Shown here: piece by piece, positions 51,076 to 62,181 of the stretch
Layout: every line of letters starts with the position of its first letter
How positions within the stretch are numbered: the first letter of the stretch is position 1
Assembly (NCBI GenBank): GCA_015680905.1
Contig: CM027385.1
Location: forward strand, 18,544,501-18,608,500
From: Coptis chinensis
Lineage: Eukaryota; Streptophyta; Magnoliopsida; Ranunculales; Ranunculaceae
DNA length: 64,000 nucleotides
Reading direction: 5' to 3'
Translations under genes and position numbers: made by a program
Notes under the pieces: model-generated
Seen by the model: only the letters and a program-made list of their open reading frames with translations
Told to the model about the DNA's origin: nothing
Databases searched by the model: none

Positions 51076-51471
51076 TTGTAACACTCTTTCCCTCCTCTCT
51101 ATTTTTATTCTCTTTTCTTTCTCCTCTCTCAGTCTTGCTTCCTCTTTCCTTTTTTCATTTTTTTCTTCTCTCTCTCTCTTTCTCTTTATACCCCTTTGAC
51201 CTTTCCTTAGCTGTCCACATGTCCTTCTATCCTTCGGTCTCCATCATTCCACGTGGGTACTCAAGGTCTGGGAATTTAGGTATCCGAAGACCTGATATTG
51301 TACGCCCTACGTCCCTTTAGTGCCTTACCGCCAGGTGTCTCCTGTTCCCTGTGTGCGCATTCCCAATTTGGTGGTGTAGGTATCCACAGTCTTGATTCAA
51401 TACTCCCCTACTCCCTTTATTGTCTTGCTCCAGTGTCAATCCGTCGTTGACCAGTCTGCTTTCATAGATTG
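51076..51471 (-). repeat. 5' LTR of the Tat element
   Basis: About 396 bp, homologous to 7140-7530, with the same TATA-type box and G-box (CCACGTGG, 51249-51256). Homology stops at the GGTTG (51472-51476) that matches the left flank at 7135-7139. The two LTRs differ visibly, consistent with the Tat shell being the oldest element in the block; divergence was not computed. Confidence 0.75.
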
Positions 51472-51476
51472 GGTTG

Positions 51477-52700
51477 CTTCAATGGTCCTTACTAGTTTGA
51501 TTAGGTTTGAGATTAAAATCCATACTTTTCACCAGAAATCTATGTCATATAATTATCAGGTTTTCGTATATGTGTGGGGTCTCACTAGAAGAACCTACCC
51601 TTAATGATTAATCATTTGAAACTTAGAACACACATTATCGGTGGAGTGTGACAAGATAAAAAAAAATCCATACATATGAGCTCCCTTTGGCAGGCTTTAT
51701 AATCTTTTGCCTCTGAAAAAAAATTGACAAATCTTATTCATTAGCGTTCATACAAATGTGAAATGCCTCAGCCTATGAAATTAAACGAATATTACATTAG
51801 AGCTCAAAAGCTCATACACGTCCTAAATGCTATGAATTACTTGAATTACAAATTTACAATGCACACCCTTATTTCAAAATTGTAGCAATATTTTAAGGAA
51901 TCCACAAAAGTATGCAATATATTAACCGATATTTTAGAGGTCAGTCGAAAATCTCTTGTATTGGCATTTTGTTTTTCAAACTTTCATCCATCAATAACAT
52001 TTTGTTTTGGAATCTTTGAAATTTTTCAACATAGCTGCCACTATATTAGCGATATCTATGACATAGGGTTGACATATTACTTGAGATTTTGAAAATCTGC
52101 ATAGAGAAGTACATGGAGGAGCCTTCATGGGAATATTCAGGGAGGCCTGATAGTGATAAACTGATAACTAAGTGAGAATGGTGTGCAGCCTTTCCAAATG
52201 CTAAACTACAGCACCTTCACTTCCTTTGAATACATTCCCACAAAATTCTTCTACTTGATATGCATGCATTTGAATCCATACTTACCTATTGTCCGAGACA
52301 GTTAGGTTAGACTTCAAGTCCCAAGACTGCTTCTTGAATTCTGAAAAATTAGGAACTTCAACAGCTATAGACAAATTCCTACTCCATATATTATTATACA
52401 CAATGACAGACTATACATAAAAGACATGCATTGTCAAGGAAAAAGTCGACTCTGCTAATCAGACCATTCTCTATAAGTGACTGACTCATACAGTAGAAAA
52501 TAATTAGAGTCCTATATTGGGCACCACAGGAATTGGATTGGGTAGCCTCCAGCCCAAGCCCAAACAGCGAAGTCCAAAGCAAGCCAAATACACCCCCACC
52601 TAAATCACGCATAACCGGGAACAACCTTTTCAACCGGTATCATCTCTCTCACGCACTCACCAAAAAAACCACAAATCAAAAACCAAAAAAACAAACCAAA
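51477..52700. other. Intergenic flank without recognised genes
   Basis: Right flank of the Tat block. No transposon end, conserved protein or RNA gene is recognised. Short frames carry no family signal. Confidence 0.45.
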
Positions 52701-53083
52701 AACAAAACTTGATTTTGTGCATTCTAACCGCCATTGTTAACACTCATTGTACACATTGAGTTTGGGCGACATTGTGGAGTTGCGTTTGAGAGTTGGAGTT
52801 GGAGTTTGGAGATTTTGACTTTGTTGATTCAATTGGGTTGTTGTGGAGTGCAGACAAGGATAGTTTCATTGGTGCAAAAAAAAATTTCTTCAGTTTCGAA
52901 TATCAATTTTTGCGAGTGCATTTCGTTTATTTTTTTTAATTCAACTCTAGTTTCTCAATTTGTGGTTTCTATTGTTGAACAATAAGTATGGTTGTTATTG
53001 TTGAATAATTTGTGGTTTCTATTGTTGATTATTATACAATGCAAGTTGTTTGGACTCCAAAATGAAGTATTGTTTGAAACACA

Positions 53084-53177
53084 TTGAAACGACCTAGTGA
53101 CATCATTTTGAAGATGCCCCAAACGACTCAGGGAGGTCATTTTGGAAATGGCCCAAACAACCCAGTGAGGTCGTTCG
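53084..53177. repeat. CAAACGACC motif cluster 1 (upstream of the PMD gene)
   Basis: Three copies about 33 bp apart (AAACGACCTAGTGACATC, AAACGACTCAGGGAGGTC, AAACAACCCAGTGAGGTCG), each an AAACGAC half-site followed by an inverted GTCRTTT-like half-site. The motif family is shared with 56157-56487 and 59650-59781. Confidence 0.75.
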
Positions 53178-53462
53178 AATGTATTTTATTTATTTTTTAA
53201 TATTCTTGAATATTCTTTGTATGAGTTGTATGAGTTAATACAAGATTTAGAGTTAGAAATAGAGTTGAGTGTTTGTAGTGTTTGAGTGTTTGTGTATTTC
53301 AATTATCCGTTTTAGAGTGTTTGTATTTTATGGCACTTGTAATTTCAAAAGAATTGTAATTTAGCTTGAAATGTATAAAGAATTGTAATTTAGCTCAAAA
53401 TGATTTAGATTTGATTAAACTTATTATACTTAATAATACTTGTTTTATTTTTCATTGTAGCA

Positions 53463-55848
53463 ATGGGTCCTTGACCAAATAATGTGAAGAATGTAGCAAA
53501 AACTACATTTAAGGGTGTGCAGAAGTTGTTTGGCGGTGGTTCCTCTAGTGGTGATGTGGCTAAAAGAAAGAGAAAAAGGGGACAAGGCACCACGACATCA
53601 GTACATAGAGGGGACCACAAAGAAAAAGTGGTTCCTGAGGTTCCTGAAATTTCTTAAGTTCCGAGTGAAGATAATGTAGATAGTGTAGATAACGATAACA
53701 ATGTAGGTTTAGATGTAAATATGGATCGTGGGAAGAGTATAGTGAAAGAGGAGGGTGAGGAGGTGGAAGAGGAGAGTGATGAGGAGGGTGAGGAGGGGGA
53801 AAAGGATAGTGATGAGGAGGGTGATGAAGAGGATGACAATGGGGATGAGGAGGAGGAGGAGGAGCAGGATGATGATGTGGAAGAAAATGTGGTAGAAGTC
53901 ATACCACCAGTAGAAGAAGCACCTTTAGTATTAGATTTTGTGAGAAAATCCAATGATGATTTGGAGTTCAAAAGAGGTGAGTATGGGGTAGCCTGTATGA
54001 GTCACAGATGTTGTATGACTATGCGGTGCATGTCGCTCTTGATGTTTGGGAGAAAAGGGTAATATTATGATTTTCTTTAGTACTTTGATTTTCTTTTACA
54101 AAATCTTTTGTTTCTGCTCATTGAGTCTAATGCGTGCTTGGTTGTTTCAGGAGGATCACGGAGCGTTGAAGTGTGTTTTGCACTTAGCGAAGTTATGCCA
54201 ATGGGATTTCATGAACGAATTTTGAAAGTCTCTGAGATTTAAGCACGAGCTGAGAAGGACTGGGTTATATATCCACCATTGGTCTTTGCGTTTGTGTAGA
54301 GGTGGCATCCAGAGACCAACACCTTCCATATGCCATTTGGGGAGATGACTGTGACTTTAGACAATATTGTGCAAATCTATGGAGTCACAGTTAGAGGAAG
54401 AGCGGTGCAAAGGGATAGTGAGTTGAACTTATAACAATCAGTAAATCTCCTATACCGTGCTTTGTGTCTTCCCATTTCTTTGATTAAGGAGGAGATGGAA
54501 GCTAGCAAGTTCATTTCAAAAGTAAGACTAGAATTCCTCCTATAAGCATTTTGCTAACAAGGTTCATGATAAGCCCATATATAACACTGCTGGGAAGGTG
54601 GTGGAGAAGGCCTCGAGTTTGTAGGAAGTCCAACGGGCTATCAGAGCTTTTATCCTGTTTTTCTTTGGATGTGCCATTTTTACTGACAAGTCTGGGACTG
54701 GAGTGCCTCTATGTTATCTGAGGTCATTGTTGAAATTTAGTGAGATAGAAGAGTATGCATAGGGTGCATCAATTTTAGTGTTTTTTTTATAGAGGTCTTA
54801 GAGCTACCACATGTGCGAAGGTGAAAGGGGTTACAGGTTATATGACTCTTCTACAGGTAACACTTTAGTATTTTATAGATTATTTTTCATGTTAATTTTA
54901 TTACTCTATCAATATGTTAACTATTTGTGTATATATATATCTAGGTGTGGATCTATGAGTACTTCTCGGTATTCAGACCAATCCCAAACATGAACTATAG
55001 CTTGTCTGAGGCACGTGCTCATAGACACACAACAGTCACTTTGCACTATGATGATACAAAGCATGCATTGCAGTATTATCGAGCGATACTTGATGATATG
55101 AATTGTTTCAATGTAAGTTAAGTTTGTTTATATTATATTTTTTTAGTAATTGATTATTGGAGTTGTCAATGACACATTTGATTTTGTTTTAGGTTAATTG
55201 GCATCCCTACAAATGTTAGAGCTACAATCCCGATCGATGACATTGCATTTTTTGAGGGATTGATATATTTTTTCAACATTGTCGAGCTTTACGCTGTCGC
55301 AAGGGTTGTGTGTTAGTTGGGTCAGGTACAACTTATACTTGCAGCTCCTCCAACACCAAATTGGATGATAAGAACTGTAGCAGGACACGGGTATGAGGTG
55401 AGATGGACCAATATTGGGCCAACTTACTGGGAGTTATGGCAGAATCACGTGATCTAACCTTGCAATCGAGGACCTATCTCGTCTTATCTATGGGAGTGTC
55501 ATCCAAACTACATGACTTGGTATGCAAGGAATTCTTACATTCGATTGGTAAACCCCGAGCGTCTTCCTATTCATTTCTCCCTAGAGACACTTTCCAACTG
55601 TACACCGATTGTGAGTATTGTGATTTTTTAATTGAGTTTCTCTAATTGTGATTTTTTGTATTCGATTGGTAGTTTATCTTGATTTCCTCTTTTTTCGACA
55701 AAATGATGTCATTGATGAAACTAGTCACATGCTAGAGAGAGGTTTGGAATTGGTTGAGAATAATATTCCAGAGGAAGCAAGGTCCTCCTTCAAACAGGCG
55801 TACAACTTGACTAGGTGCAAGTACAGTGGTAGTTGTTATAGTTCATGA
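53463..55848 (+). pseudogene. Plant mobile domain (PMD/MAIN-like) gene of the MULE, decayed
   Basis: The N-terminal part (53463-54056) has a basic patch (KRKRKRG), then a long Glu/Asp run (53740-53890). GT-AG intron after about 54057. PMD core about 54160-55560: RWHPETNTFHMPFGEMTVTL followed by DNIVQIYGVTVRGRAVQR (the RWRPETHTF..FGE.TITL..V..LLGL hallmark), then AAPPTPNWMIRTVAGHGYEV and RWTNIGPTYWELWQNHVI near 55340-55450, and a final YMTWYARNSYIRLV. Several stops interrupt all frames. PMD proteins (MAIN, MAIL1) act in silencing and meristem maintenance in hosts; transposon copies presumably serve the element. Exon structure is only sketched. Confidence 0.75.
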
Positions 55849-56156
55849 TTTGTTTCAGTTTAGGGTTTGTAGCTTTGTTAACTTCATAATTTATAACTTT
55901 GGAAGGAATGGATGGATTAATGAATGAATTTTGATTTTGGAATGAATGGACGTTAAGTGGAATTTGTTGTTATTTGAGTTTACAAAGAATGAATTTTGGA
56001 ATGAATGGAATTTGATGTTCGAAGTGGATTTGAAATTGATGTTAACTTTGAATGGATAGATTATTTGAGTATATTAATTTGATGTTTTGAAAGTGGAATT
56101 TGTTTGTTTTTTGAATATGAAAGTGTTGTAAAAACAAAATAAAATTCTAATTTTTT

Positions 56157-56487
56157 TTGTCCAAATGACCCAGCCATGTCGTCCCCTTCAATGCTCAAAC
56201 GACCCAGCCATATCGTTCCTTTGAATTCCTAAATGACTAGCTCAAATCGTTTCATGAAAAAACAGAGAACTCTTCTCAAACGACCACCTCAGACCGTTTG
56301 GTTCAAAGGTCAAACAACTAGTTCAGATCGTTTGGCTCAAAGGTCAAACGACCAGCTTAGATCATTTCATGAAAAAACAGAGAACTCTTCTCAAACGACC
56401 AGCTCAAACCGTTTGGTTCAGAGGTCAAACGACCAGCTTAAATCATTTGGTTCAAAGGTCAAACGACATCACCATGTCATTTGGGGT
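56157..56487. repeat. CAAACGACC motif cluster 2 (between the convergent MULE genes)
   Basis: About nine copies of a 24-26 bp imperfect palindrome: CAAAYGACC, 8-10 variable bases, then RTCRTTTGG. Examples are AAATGACCCAGCCATGTCGT (56163) and AAACGACCAGCTCAAACCGT (56394). A larger 117-bp unit (CATGAAAAAACAGAGAACTC + motif) is also duplicated (about 56251 and 56368). Translated frames here (RFMKKQRTLLKRP) are repeats by artefact. Confidence 0.82.
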
Positions 56488-56790
56488 AAAATCAAGTAAA
56501 ATCAAATCAAATCAAATTACACTTATTCCAAATTACATCAAAATATCATATTGAGAACATACGAACATTATTTCCAAATCACTTGATTGCCATTCGAATT
56601 AACTTAGTTAATCACTCGATTTCCAAATCAAATCAAATAAAAGCCCAAACATTATTTCCAAATAACATAAAAATAAAATAAAAGTACACTTATTCCAAAT
56701 TATATCAAAATAACATGTCAAAATGAATTTATAAATTACATCAAAATATCATATCGACAACATACGAACAACTTAGTCGATAACAAGTGC
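56488..56790. other. AT-rich 3' flank of the transposase gene
   Basis: Noncoding. CAAATTACA(T)CAAAATA(T/A)CAT and CATACGAACA(A/T)(T/C)TT are repeated (about 56512/56690/56733 and 56558/56761), so this too is a decayed tandem repeat. Confidence 0.5.
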
Positions 56791-57420
56791 TGTTGGATCT
56801 TCAATGGGCTCGTCTTCCCATATTAGATTGGGAATGTTCAATGCCATAAATTGAAATTGCCTTGCTGTGAATGCTAAATTCTAACTTTTAGCAATATCAT
56901 ATCGAGCTTTAAGCCATTGGCGCATTACAGGAGGAACCAGACAATCTTCAACAAGTTCAACATTGACAAAATGATTTCCACCAATATGTGCGCTACCCAA
57001 CACTTTTTACACTCTCTTAGGATTTTATTGGGTTCTCAGAGGCATGATAAGGAAGCACTGATGACTTCCTAAATGCAGGAGGACAACATTAAATCATGAA
57101 GCAAATAGGTATCCAACAAAGGGCATGCTCATCCACTTATTTAAGGGTGCATAACCTTCTTCATGTAGGATTGTTTTCTTCACATAAACAACCTCATTTT
57201 GAGTGTACAAAGTACAATAAAGGGGGAGGTGGTCAATAAGCTCTTGGTACAAGTCCTTTCACATCTGCGACCAATCTTCTTGACTTTATCCTAATGTAAT
57301 GCACAAAGCTCTATAACTGCAGTTGCCATCGCCAATAGGGTCATTGACTCCTAATAATGTATTTGTGTATTTCTTCAGGAATATCCAACCCGTAATCCTT
57401 AGGATCCCTCGTCTTTCCAA
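56790..57420 (-). pseudogene. OTU-type cysteine protease domain at the transposase C-terminus, decayed
   Basis: Minus strand. GVNDPIGDGNCSYRALC (about 57347-57297) is the OTU catalytic motif (D-G-N-C-x-[FY]-R-A, nucleophile Cys). It is followed by WSQMWKDLYQELIDHLPLYC and NKWMSMPFVGYLFASW, in the order expected for OTU domains. The candidate catalytic His region lies farther down (about 57060-57000, HLGSHQCFLIMPL). OTU enzymes cleave ubiquitin; within a MULE transposase the substrate is unknown. Frame breaks are present. Confidence 0.72.
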
Positions 57421-60184
57421 AGTCTACCCCATCTTTCATATTTCATGGTGTGGTTGTTTTTGGAGAAGCCTTATTTCTTGGTGTGGTTGTTTTTGGTGTT
57501 TTTGGAGAATGCTTCTTTCTTGGTGTGGTGTGGGTGTTTTGGGTGGTGGTTTTTGGAGAAGGTTTTTTTTGGTGTGGTGTGGATGTTTTGGGTTGGTGTC
57601 TTTGGAGAAGGCTTTTTTCTTTGTGTGGTATGGGTGTTTTGGGTGGGTTTAGTGTTTTATTGTGACGAGACCTACTCTTCATGGTCAAGTTGAGAATGTT
57701 TAAAATGAGATGGATCTTGCTTTGAAGAGTTCTCATCTCCAGTTGGAAGCTTTCTCTTGTAGCTACCTTTCGGCCAACTTTTGGTTTTTGCTTCCGCAAA
57801 CAATGTTTTCCAAAAGGGGTCAATAGCAGCCAAAGGGATGGACTGCTCTTACTCTTCAAACTTAATTAATTTGAGAGCACATGGCAGTCCATGGCTCGTG
57901 AGAAAATAGCACCAACACTTGATCTCTCCATCTTTAACACATTTTATGCGGGTATCTATTTCTTCAAATAGCAAGTCCAAACATTTGCGTGAGACAAGGC
58001 CTCTGAGTTCACGAAACAAAGGAATCTTGGTGGTGGTGCTGAGTTACAATCATACTCCTCTCAAAGGTAGCTATAATCTCAGACATCTAGATCTCTAGTA
58101 TCGGGTGGATTAAGCTAAATATACTCAAAAAATCATGACAGTTTGCATTTCCTAGTACACGCTTCACCTGAGCCTGAGACCATTCAACTCTATTGGTCGT
58201 TGTATTCCTAAAGTGAATGTGTTGGTCAGTCCAACAACATACAAATCGATCCCTGTGAGGAAACCAAGTCTTTCACAAATACCTAACAAAATTAGAGTAC
58301 TCAACCCTATAATATTTTCCCAAAACATCCCATCTACGTTGAAAAATAACCTCTATCTTCAATTTGACTACAGTGTTCCACGAGAACTAGGCCTTCTCTA
58401 CAAGTTCTATGGTTGGAAAAATATCATAACATTTTGAAAGGACGCACGTATCGATATGCCATCTACATAGATGCTTGTGTGCGTTAGGGAAAACTTTATC
58501 AGTGACACTCATCAGGGCCAAGTCCCTATCAGACACGATCACAGATGGGCTTATGTCACTAAGTAAGCCACTAAACTGACACAGGGCCCACTCATAGTTG
58601 ACTATTGTTTTAGATTGAAGCAGCACCTAACACACGGTGAAAGACTTCCACATTGAACTCACCCCAACAAACTGTACGAAAGGCCATCGATACCTATTAG
58701 TTTTGAGGTAGCGTCTAACATGAAAATTGTTGGAAAAGTTTGAGCCAACTTAACACCTTCTGGATGGGCCCATAACAATCCTGTTATCTCCTCGGTATTC
58801 TCATCCTCTCTCAACTTCTCAAAATAATGTTCTTTTGCTAACAACTAACGCAATCTCTGCAATTATGTGAGACCGTTCATGTTCAATCTCATCACCTTCT
58901 GCCTTGCAGTGTAGACTTGGGATATACTAGATATGTTTTCATGATACCTATTCCTGATGGAATCCAAAATTTGTTTATGCTTTATTCCACACTTACTCAT
59001 CTTTGACAAGTACTCGAACTCTGGAACGGTCAAACGAGTAGCAAATGCATGTCTTTCAAGGGTCTTCACCAATATATGGTTGTGAATACCATTTCTAACT
59101 TCTATTTTCCAACTATCAATAGTGCCGCATTAAAAAACACCTTTTAACCTAAATGGACATCCTGATTTCTTGGTTCCTAAATTTCTTTTATTAGGCCTCC
59201 CTTCGCCTTCTTTCTTGTGTGATCGATACACACCCGAGCACTTGCAAGCCAAATTCAATCTTGCTACTCGGTTTCCCTTAGCATACTCTGACTTTTCAAT
59301 TACCATAATCACATTAACTTGTTTTTCTCTAGTGGTACTAATTGCCTCGCTACGTGTATGAAAGACCTAAACACATAAAAAACAACAACTATTATTAATA
59401 CACTAATAAAATTATATTTAGAAAAAAAAATGAAATCAATGCCTACTCCATCATACCTCTTCCGTAGTAAATATTTCTGTTGTATCATTTTAAATCGGTT
59501 GACAATCCACATCATTCAAGTTTGTAGAGGATCGATTATCGGATAGTGGCAAAGGATCATATATATAGAATAAAACAAGAGTCTAAAACAATTTGGGTAA
59601 TTAGGGATTTCAAAATCACCAAAAAAAATGAACTTCTCACTAAATTTAGTCCAAACGACCCAGCCATATCGGCCAATAGGGTTCTTAAACGACCCGGTCA
59701 AGTAGTTCCATAGAGGGTCCAAATGACCCAGCCATGTTGGTTGATAGAGTCCCCAAATGACCCAGAGGTGTCATTTGGGCTCGGGTTCTAAATGTTGTTG
59801 ATTTCATTCATTCAAGTATTTTGCATTCATTCATTCAATCAATCAAGTATTTTGCATTCATTCTAATCAATGCTCTCTTGTAGATTCATTCATTCATTCA
59901 ATCAATCAAGTGTTGTATTCATTGTAATCAAGTGTTACCTCATTATTTAGGTTTGCTTGTCCTTGTCGTCGACGATTTCTCGGAATCTCATTTGCTCGAC
60001 TAGTTGCATTTTCTATTTCTTCAACTTCTTTTTCTTCACCTTCACCTTCAACATTTTTTGCCACTTCTTCACTTTCTATTAGTTGTTCTTCACCTTCAAC
60101 ATTTCTTCTATTTTCTCCTTCTCTAATTTGTTGTTGCACCTCAAATATTACCTCAAATGTTTCTTCTTCATCTTCATGTTCCAT
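57420..60184 (-). pseudogene. FAR1/MULE transposase, decayed
   Basis: Minus strand from ATG 60184: a Glu-rich N-terminus (EGENRRNVEGEEQLIESEEV, to about 59906). A FAR1-type DNA-binding region (about 59350-59105: VARLNLACKCSGVYRSHKKE, then KSGCPFRLKGVF) is followed by an HTH-like linker and the MULE catalytic domain (about 58850-58390: TIFMLDATSKLIGIDGLS, ALCQFSGLLSDISPSVIVSD with RDLALM, NAHKHLCRWHI). DDE residues are visible at LDAT and VSDRD. A Pro/Lys/Thr repeat linker (57443-57690, SPKTTTP / PRKKHSPKTT) leads to the OTU domain. Several stops and introns interrupt it. Confidence 0.82.
59650..59781. repeat. CAAACGACC motif cluster 3 (upstream part of the transposase gene)
   Basis: Four copies: AAACGACCCAGCCATATCGG, AAACGACCCGGTCAAGTAG, AAATGACCCAGCCATGTTGG and AAATGACCCAGAGGTGTCAT. 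They lie in the stretch between the Glu-rich first coding segment (59906-60184) and the FAR1 region, i.e. probably in an intron or leader. Same motif family as clusters 1 and 2. Confidence 0.75.
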
Positions 60185-60297
60185 TTAGGATTTTGATTGG
60201 GTTTTGATTGAGTATGAAAATAGTAAGGAGTAAATGATAAACTTGAGTATTCTATATAGAAATATTTGAAATTTTGATATATTTTGAATAATTGAGT

Positions 60298-60845
60298 GAA
60301 ATATGTTTGTAAACCCTAAACCCTAAACCCCAAACTAGTTTATTATTCACAATTGAAAAAAAAATGGAAAATAACAAGTTTAGATATAAAACAAATTATT
60401 ATTTTAGATTTGGATAATTGAGTGAAATATGTTTGAAATTAATTTTTTTTTATGTCGGTACGAAATTTGTAAACCATGAACCTTAAACCTTAAACCCTAA
60501 ACTCCAAACCCAAAACTAGTTTATGATTCACAATTTGAAAAAAAGGAAAATAACAAGTTTAGATATAAAATAAATTATTATTTCGAATAATTAAGTGAAA
60601 TATGTTGGTACGAAATTTGTAAATCCTGAACCCTAAACCCCAAACCCCAAACCCCTAAACTAGTTTATGATTCACAATTTGAAAAAGAAAATAAAAAATA
60701 ACAAGTTTAGATATAAAATAAATTATTATTTCGAATAATTGAGTGAAATATGTTAGTACGAAATTTGTAGACCCCAAACCCCAAACTAGTTTATGATTCA
60801 CAATTGAAAAAAAAAATGAAAAATAACAAGTTTAGTTTAGTACAA
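60298..60845. repeat. Minisatellite of four 100-170 bp units containing CCCTAAA telomere-like motifs
   Basis: Four head-to-tail units starting AAATATGTT at about 60298, 60424, 60597 and 60746. Each holds (A)CCCTAAACCCC-type motifs, then AACTAGTTTATGATTCACAA, AAATAACAAGTTTAGATATA and AATTATTATTTCGAATAATT. The CCCTAAA steps match the plant telomere repeat but are degenerate and embedded in a longer unit. Confidence 0.85.
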
Positions 60846-62181
60846 TTTCCATAGTTACTCTCATTGGTTTTGATAGACTGATAATTGTAGTTAACTTAGA
60901 ATTCTAAATAACTAGGAGTGGAACGAATCTTCTATTCCAACTATATTGCAATAGCTTCGAGAGTAGAAAACTTTGATAATATTAAGCGTAAAATAGCTTT
61001 AGTTTTACTTGCGTTTGAGTCTCATCGTTTATTCGTAGGTAAAACTATTGTTTTCCCATTTTATCAGTTCTCAGGTTCATCACAATATTTTGTAGATTGA
61101 GCTCTTTCAATTGTATCTTCGAATGGGACAAATTCTTGTATCATGCTATCAAGGAAGTACACCTCTCCATCTTCGGCATCATCACAATCCTTATACAATA
61201 GGTGAAAGATATTTATGTCCATGGACATCTTACCAAAGTTGATCTTCATTTCACCGTTGTGACAATTTATCAAAGCTTTTGCGGTAGTGAGGAAAGGTCG
61301 GCCTAGAATAATTGGAGTTTTATCAAAGGCCTCCTGGGTGTCTATCACAATGAAATCCACTAGATAGTAGAAATCGGCTACTTGAACAAGAAAATCCTCA
61401 ACTATGCCTCTGGGAATCTTGGTAGAACAATCAGCTAACTTCAATTTGACTTTTGTAGGCTTTAGGTTCTCCAGGCCCAACGTTTGGTACACATGATATG
61501 GCAAGATATTAACACTAGCACCAAGGTCTAAAACCGATCTTTTATTATTAATCTCTCTTTGCCTCAAGTTCTGGAGACAAGAGTATAAGTGAATTGGCAA
61601 ATTACATGAGGCACTTAGGTCCTCTATTTATAGGGGTTACAATGAGTTCTAGAAGCATTCCAAACCGCCATTTGTTTCCTAATACAAATCAACTTCTTTT
61701 AGAGTCCAACTTCGTCTCCAAAACTGAGAAGGAAGTGGCTACAGTGTCATTTCATGCATCTGGACTCACGATCCTTGCGTCTCAGATGTGAGCAATGCGT
61801 CTGGACGCACGATCCATGTGTCCCAGACGCGGAAGTCTATTTTCCCTCTTTTGCTCTATCCTTCTATCATCTTTTGCGGGCTTTGGTCCAAGCAACGAAT
61901 CCTTTGGCCTTGGGCTTTCAAATAGGCTTTAAAATAGGTCCAAGTCACATATTTAATAGCTTCAATTCCTTCGCCTTCTCCATGATTGTCCACGGGATTC
62001 CCATGTGATCCTTAATGCTCTAAATTGCTCCATTTTACCCCTTTTTCTCTAATATTCTACAAAACTCTCTTTTTCACCTGTAAAATCATAAAACATAACT
62101 TACAAACACTATTAGTCCACTAAGATGGCTAAACAAGAGGTATAATCGAGGGTTAAAATGCACTTTTTGAGCACTTATCAG
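60846..62181. mobile_element. Rearranged Athila-type fragments (LTR pieces and protease); fossil
   Basis: 60846-61066 resembles the 3' end of the element A LTR in plus orientation (ACTCTCATTG, AGGAGTGGAACGA, GAGAGTAG, ending TTTTATCA). Minus strand 61600-61064 encodes an Athila protease (SVLDLGASVNILPYHVYQTL, TPIILGRPFLTTAKALINC). 62181 leftward reads TGATAAGTGCTCAAAAAGTG with TTTTAACCC, i.e. an LTR start in minus orientation. A duplicated GCGTCTGGACGCACGATCC-like GC-rich motif lies at 61755-61835. The opposite orientations show a rearranged or composite remnant. Broken. Confidence 0.7.

Larger units (their letters stand above)
52700..60240. mobile_element. Large Mutator-like element with PMD gene and FAR1-MULE-OTU transposase, decayed
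   Basis: Approximate limits. Two convergent genes: a plus-strand plant mobile domain gene (about 53463-55848) and a minus-strand MULE transposase with a C-terminal OTU domain (about 60184-56800). Three clusters of a CAAACGACC-type inverted motif lie upstream of each gene and between their 3' ends, tying the two genes into one unit. No long terminal inverted repeat or target duplication was found by eye, so it may be a non-TIR MULE, or the ends have decayed. PMD proteins and MULE transposases are known to travel together in plant transposons; OTU-bearing MULE transposases are also known. Confidence 0.68.

Noticed and set aside
53654-53971. Poly-Ser/Pro open frame on the minus strand
   Set aside because: Exact antisense of the Glu/Asp-rich stretch of the PMD gene.
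56157-56487. CRISPR-like array
   Set aside because: Repeats are imperfect palindromes of variable spacing without unique spacers, in a plant transposon.
56233-56554. Repetitive frame with MKKQRTLLKRP units
   Set aside because: Produced by the CAAACGACC motif array; no protein family, and the conservation is of DNA motif, not of codons.
57323-57693. Trp/Gly/Cys/Phe-rich plus-strand frames
   Set aside because: Antisense of the Pro/Lys/Thr repeat linker in the MULE-OTU transposase.
60298-60845. True telomere or chromosome end
   Set aside because: CCCTAAA steps are few, degenerate and embedded in a longer AT-rich unit, with transposons continuing on both sides.
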